Shown here: piece after piece, positions 59,727-60,409 of the stretch
Numbering within the stretch: position 1 is the first letter of the stretch
Layout of the letters: each line of letters opens with the position of its first letter
Origin: an uncultured Clostridia bacterium
GTDB lineage: Bacteria; Bacillota; Clostridia; Oscillospirales; Acutalibacteraceae
NCBI GenBank assembly: GCA_947170465.1
Contig: CAMVTS010000008.1
Coordinates: 1 to 60,409, forward strand
DNA length: 60,409 nt
Direction: 5' to 3'
Made by a program: the position numbers and the translations under genes
The notes under the pieces: model-generated
Databases searched by the model: none
Seen by the model: only the letters and a program-made list of their open reading frames with translations
Told to the model about the DNA's origin: nothing

Positions 59727-59900
59727 CGTCGGATCGCGGCCGTTCTGATGAATAATTCCATACTCAAAACCTCTTTTCCTTATCTGAATGGAATACTATT
59801 ATACGCCCTCTGTCAACCCCCTTACGGTTTTTCTGTAAATGGTGTTGAGATTTGGTTTTGATTGTGACCTGAATCCGTGAAACTCCAGATACAAAACCTT
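59727..59900. other. leader of the sigma fragment and spacer
   Basis: On the minus strand the segment holds TTGACA (about 59812-59817) and TATAAT (about 59799-59804) only 7 bases apart, so they do not form one promoter; each may belong to a different one. The AAGAGG ribosome site and out-of-frame ATG lie at about 59759-59774. No other gene is seen. Confidence 0.4.
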
Positions 59901-59933
59901 AAAAAAGCGCAGCAGTTGCTTAACTGCTGCGCT
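59901..59933 (-). terminator. hairpin terminator, left end of the inverted-repeat element
   Basis: AGCGCAGCAGTT / AACTGCTGCGCT is a perfect 12-base stem with GCTT loop (59906-59933), with six T on the minus strand after it. The same 28 bases recur at 60371-60398. Confidence 0.8.
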
Positions 59934-60401
59934 CAGACTGTAGAAAAAGTCCAAATGTGATTTGTTCAGGACAACGTTTGACAAAGAGAAAGCCTTCCCC
60001 CGAGGGGAAGGTGGCACAATGCCTGTTAGAATTTTTTCCGAAATCAGACGTTTTGAAACCGATGAACGTCGGCAAACAGCAAAGGTGAGCGGCATTGTGA
60101 CGGATGAGGGCAAGCGAGCGTTTCCTCTTTATGACGAAGCATGCCACAAGGAATACGCAGCCTGACAAGATGAAACGGAACACATGCCCATAATATCTGA
60201 CAATCTGCGGCAGGACAGGTTCGCTTGCCCTCATCCGTCACGGCACCTCATCAATTGCAATAAAATCAACGTTTGTTTGGTGCCGCGACACCTTCCCCTC
60301 GGGGGAAGGCTTCAAAACGGCATTGTTTTTACCATCATCGAAAAACAAGCAGCCGTTTTTCGACAAACTGAGCGCAGCAGTTGCTTAACTGCTGCGCTTT
60401 C
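59901..60401. repeat. nested inverted-repeat (MITE/REP-like) intergenic element
   Basis: Three pairs of inverted arms are nested: 59906-59933 with 60371-60398 (28 bases), 59990-60013 with 60289-60312 (24 bases, CCTTCCCC-GGGGAAGG type), and 60097-60117 with 60221-60241 (21 bases, around GACGGATGAGGGCAAGCG). The first two pairs share a centre near 60152; the third is centred near 60169. No protein gene is supported inside. The CCTTCCCC / CATCCGTCAC modules resemble repeats I recall as common in Faecalibacterium and Ruminococcus genomes, so this is probably a non-autonomous mobile or REP-type repeat. Confidence 0.7.
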
Positions 60402-60409
60402 AATACGAT

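Noticed and set aside
60018..60165. Short open frames inside the terminal inverted-repeat element
   Set aside because: They lie across repeat arms, lack ribosome sites, and occur on both strands, as expected for repeat DNA.

Overview
The window reads as a chromosomal segment from a Gram-positive anaerobe of the Clostridia, most likely a Ruminococcus-like member of the Oscillospiraceae. The evidence is three secreted proteins with type-I-like dockerin duplets (7110-7472, 17037-19127, 42161-45217), one of them a GH13 alpha-amylase with starch-binding modules (an amylosome or cellulosome style of enzyme), together with a flavodiiron O2 reductase, a FtsEX/M23 module, AGGAGG-type ribosome binding sites, sigma-A promoters and clostridial lipoproteins. 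Base composition is moderately GC-rich except for the first ~1.2 kb. That composition is higher than I would expect for R. bromii, so no species is assigned. No rRNA, tRNA, CRISPR array, intact insertion sequence or prophage gene was seen.

Layout. 1-1.4 kb: an AT-rich lipoprotein gene that looks foreign. 1.4-3.2 kb: a divergent pair, a secreted alpha/beta hydrolase lipoprotein and a DUF4230-like membrane protein. 3.2-7.0 kb: two adjacent dynamin-like GTPases on the minus strand behind a perfect consensus promoter. 7.1-10.3 kb: a dockerin-only secreted protein, a membrane HD-GYP protein and a DivIVA-like coiled-coil protein. 10.5-14.5 kb: a flavodiiron-flavin reductase-rubredoxin fusion, then split coaB and coaC overlapped with a patatin-like lipase. 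14.5-16.9 kb: glycerol kinase coupled to a monoacylglycerol-lipase-like hydrolase. 17.0-22.7 kb: CotH-dockerin protein, acyl-CoA synthetase and sodium/solute symporter. 22.7-26.2 kb: orphan DNA methyltransferase with a glycosyltransferase, then a small membrane protein with a membrane-anchored XRE regulator. 26.2-31.2 kb: cell-wall enzymes (L,D-transpeptidase, GH25 lysozyme, M23 peptidase) and two unknown small genes. 31.2-35.5 kb: trmL and the glycolytic run pgk-tpiA-gpmI. 35.6-42.0 kb: a heterodimeric ABC exporter, an unknown protein, greA and lysS. 42.1-45.2 kb: the dockerin amylase. 45.5-50.9 kb: a tightly overlapped three-gene cassette (YjbR/TerB protein, DUF2791-type ATPase, Lhr-like helicase) whose composition matches the Shango anti-phage system. 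50.9-55.4 kb: ftsE-ftsX-M23 peptidase and a PucR/CdaR-type regulator. 55.7-59.8 kb: an orphan sugar-ABC ATPase, a pseudouridine synthase, a DUF4830 protein, a HAD phosphatase, a FlK-like thioesterase and a sigma-70 fragment. 59.9-60.4 kb: a ~500 bp nested inverted-repeat element.

The most notable points are the Shango-like cassette with a YjbR-like extension on its first protein, the dynamin GTPase pair with an operator-like dyad over its -35, the three unlinked dockerin proteins, the sigma factor regions 3-4 gene whose good ATG is one base out of frame, the FtsE with a ~60-residue acidic tail, and the nested palindromic element at the right end. All functional calls rest on motif recognition; no database search was run.
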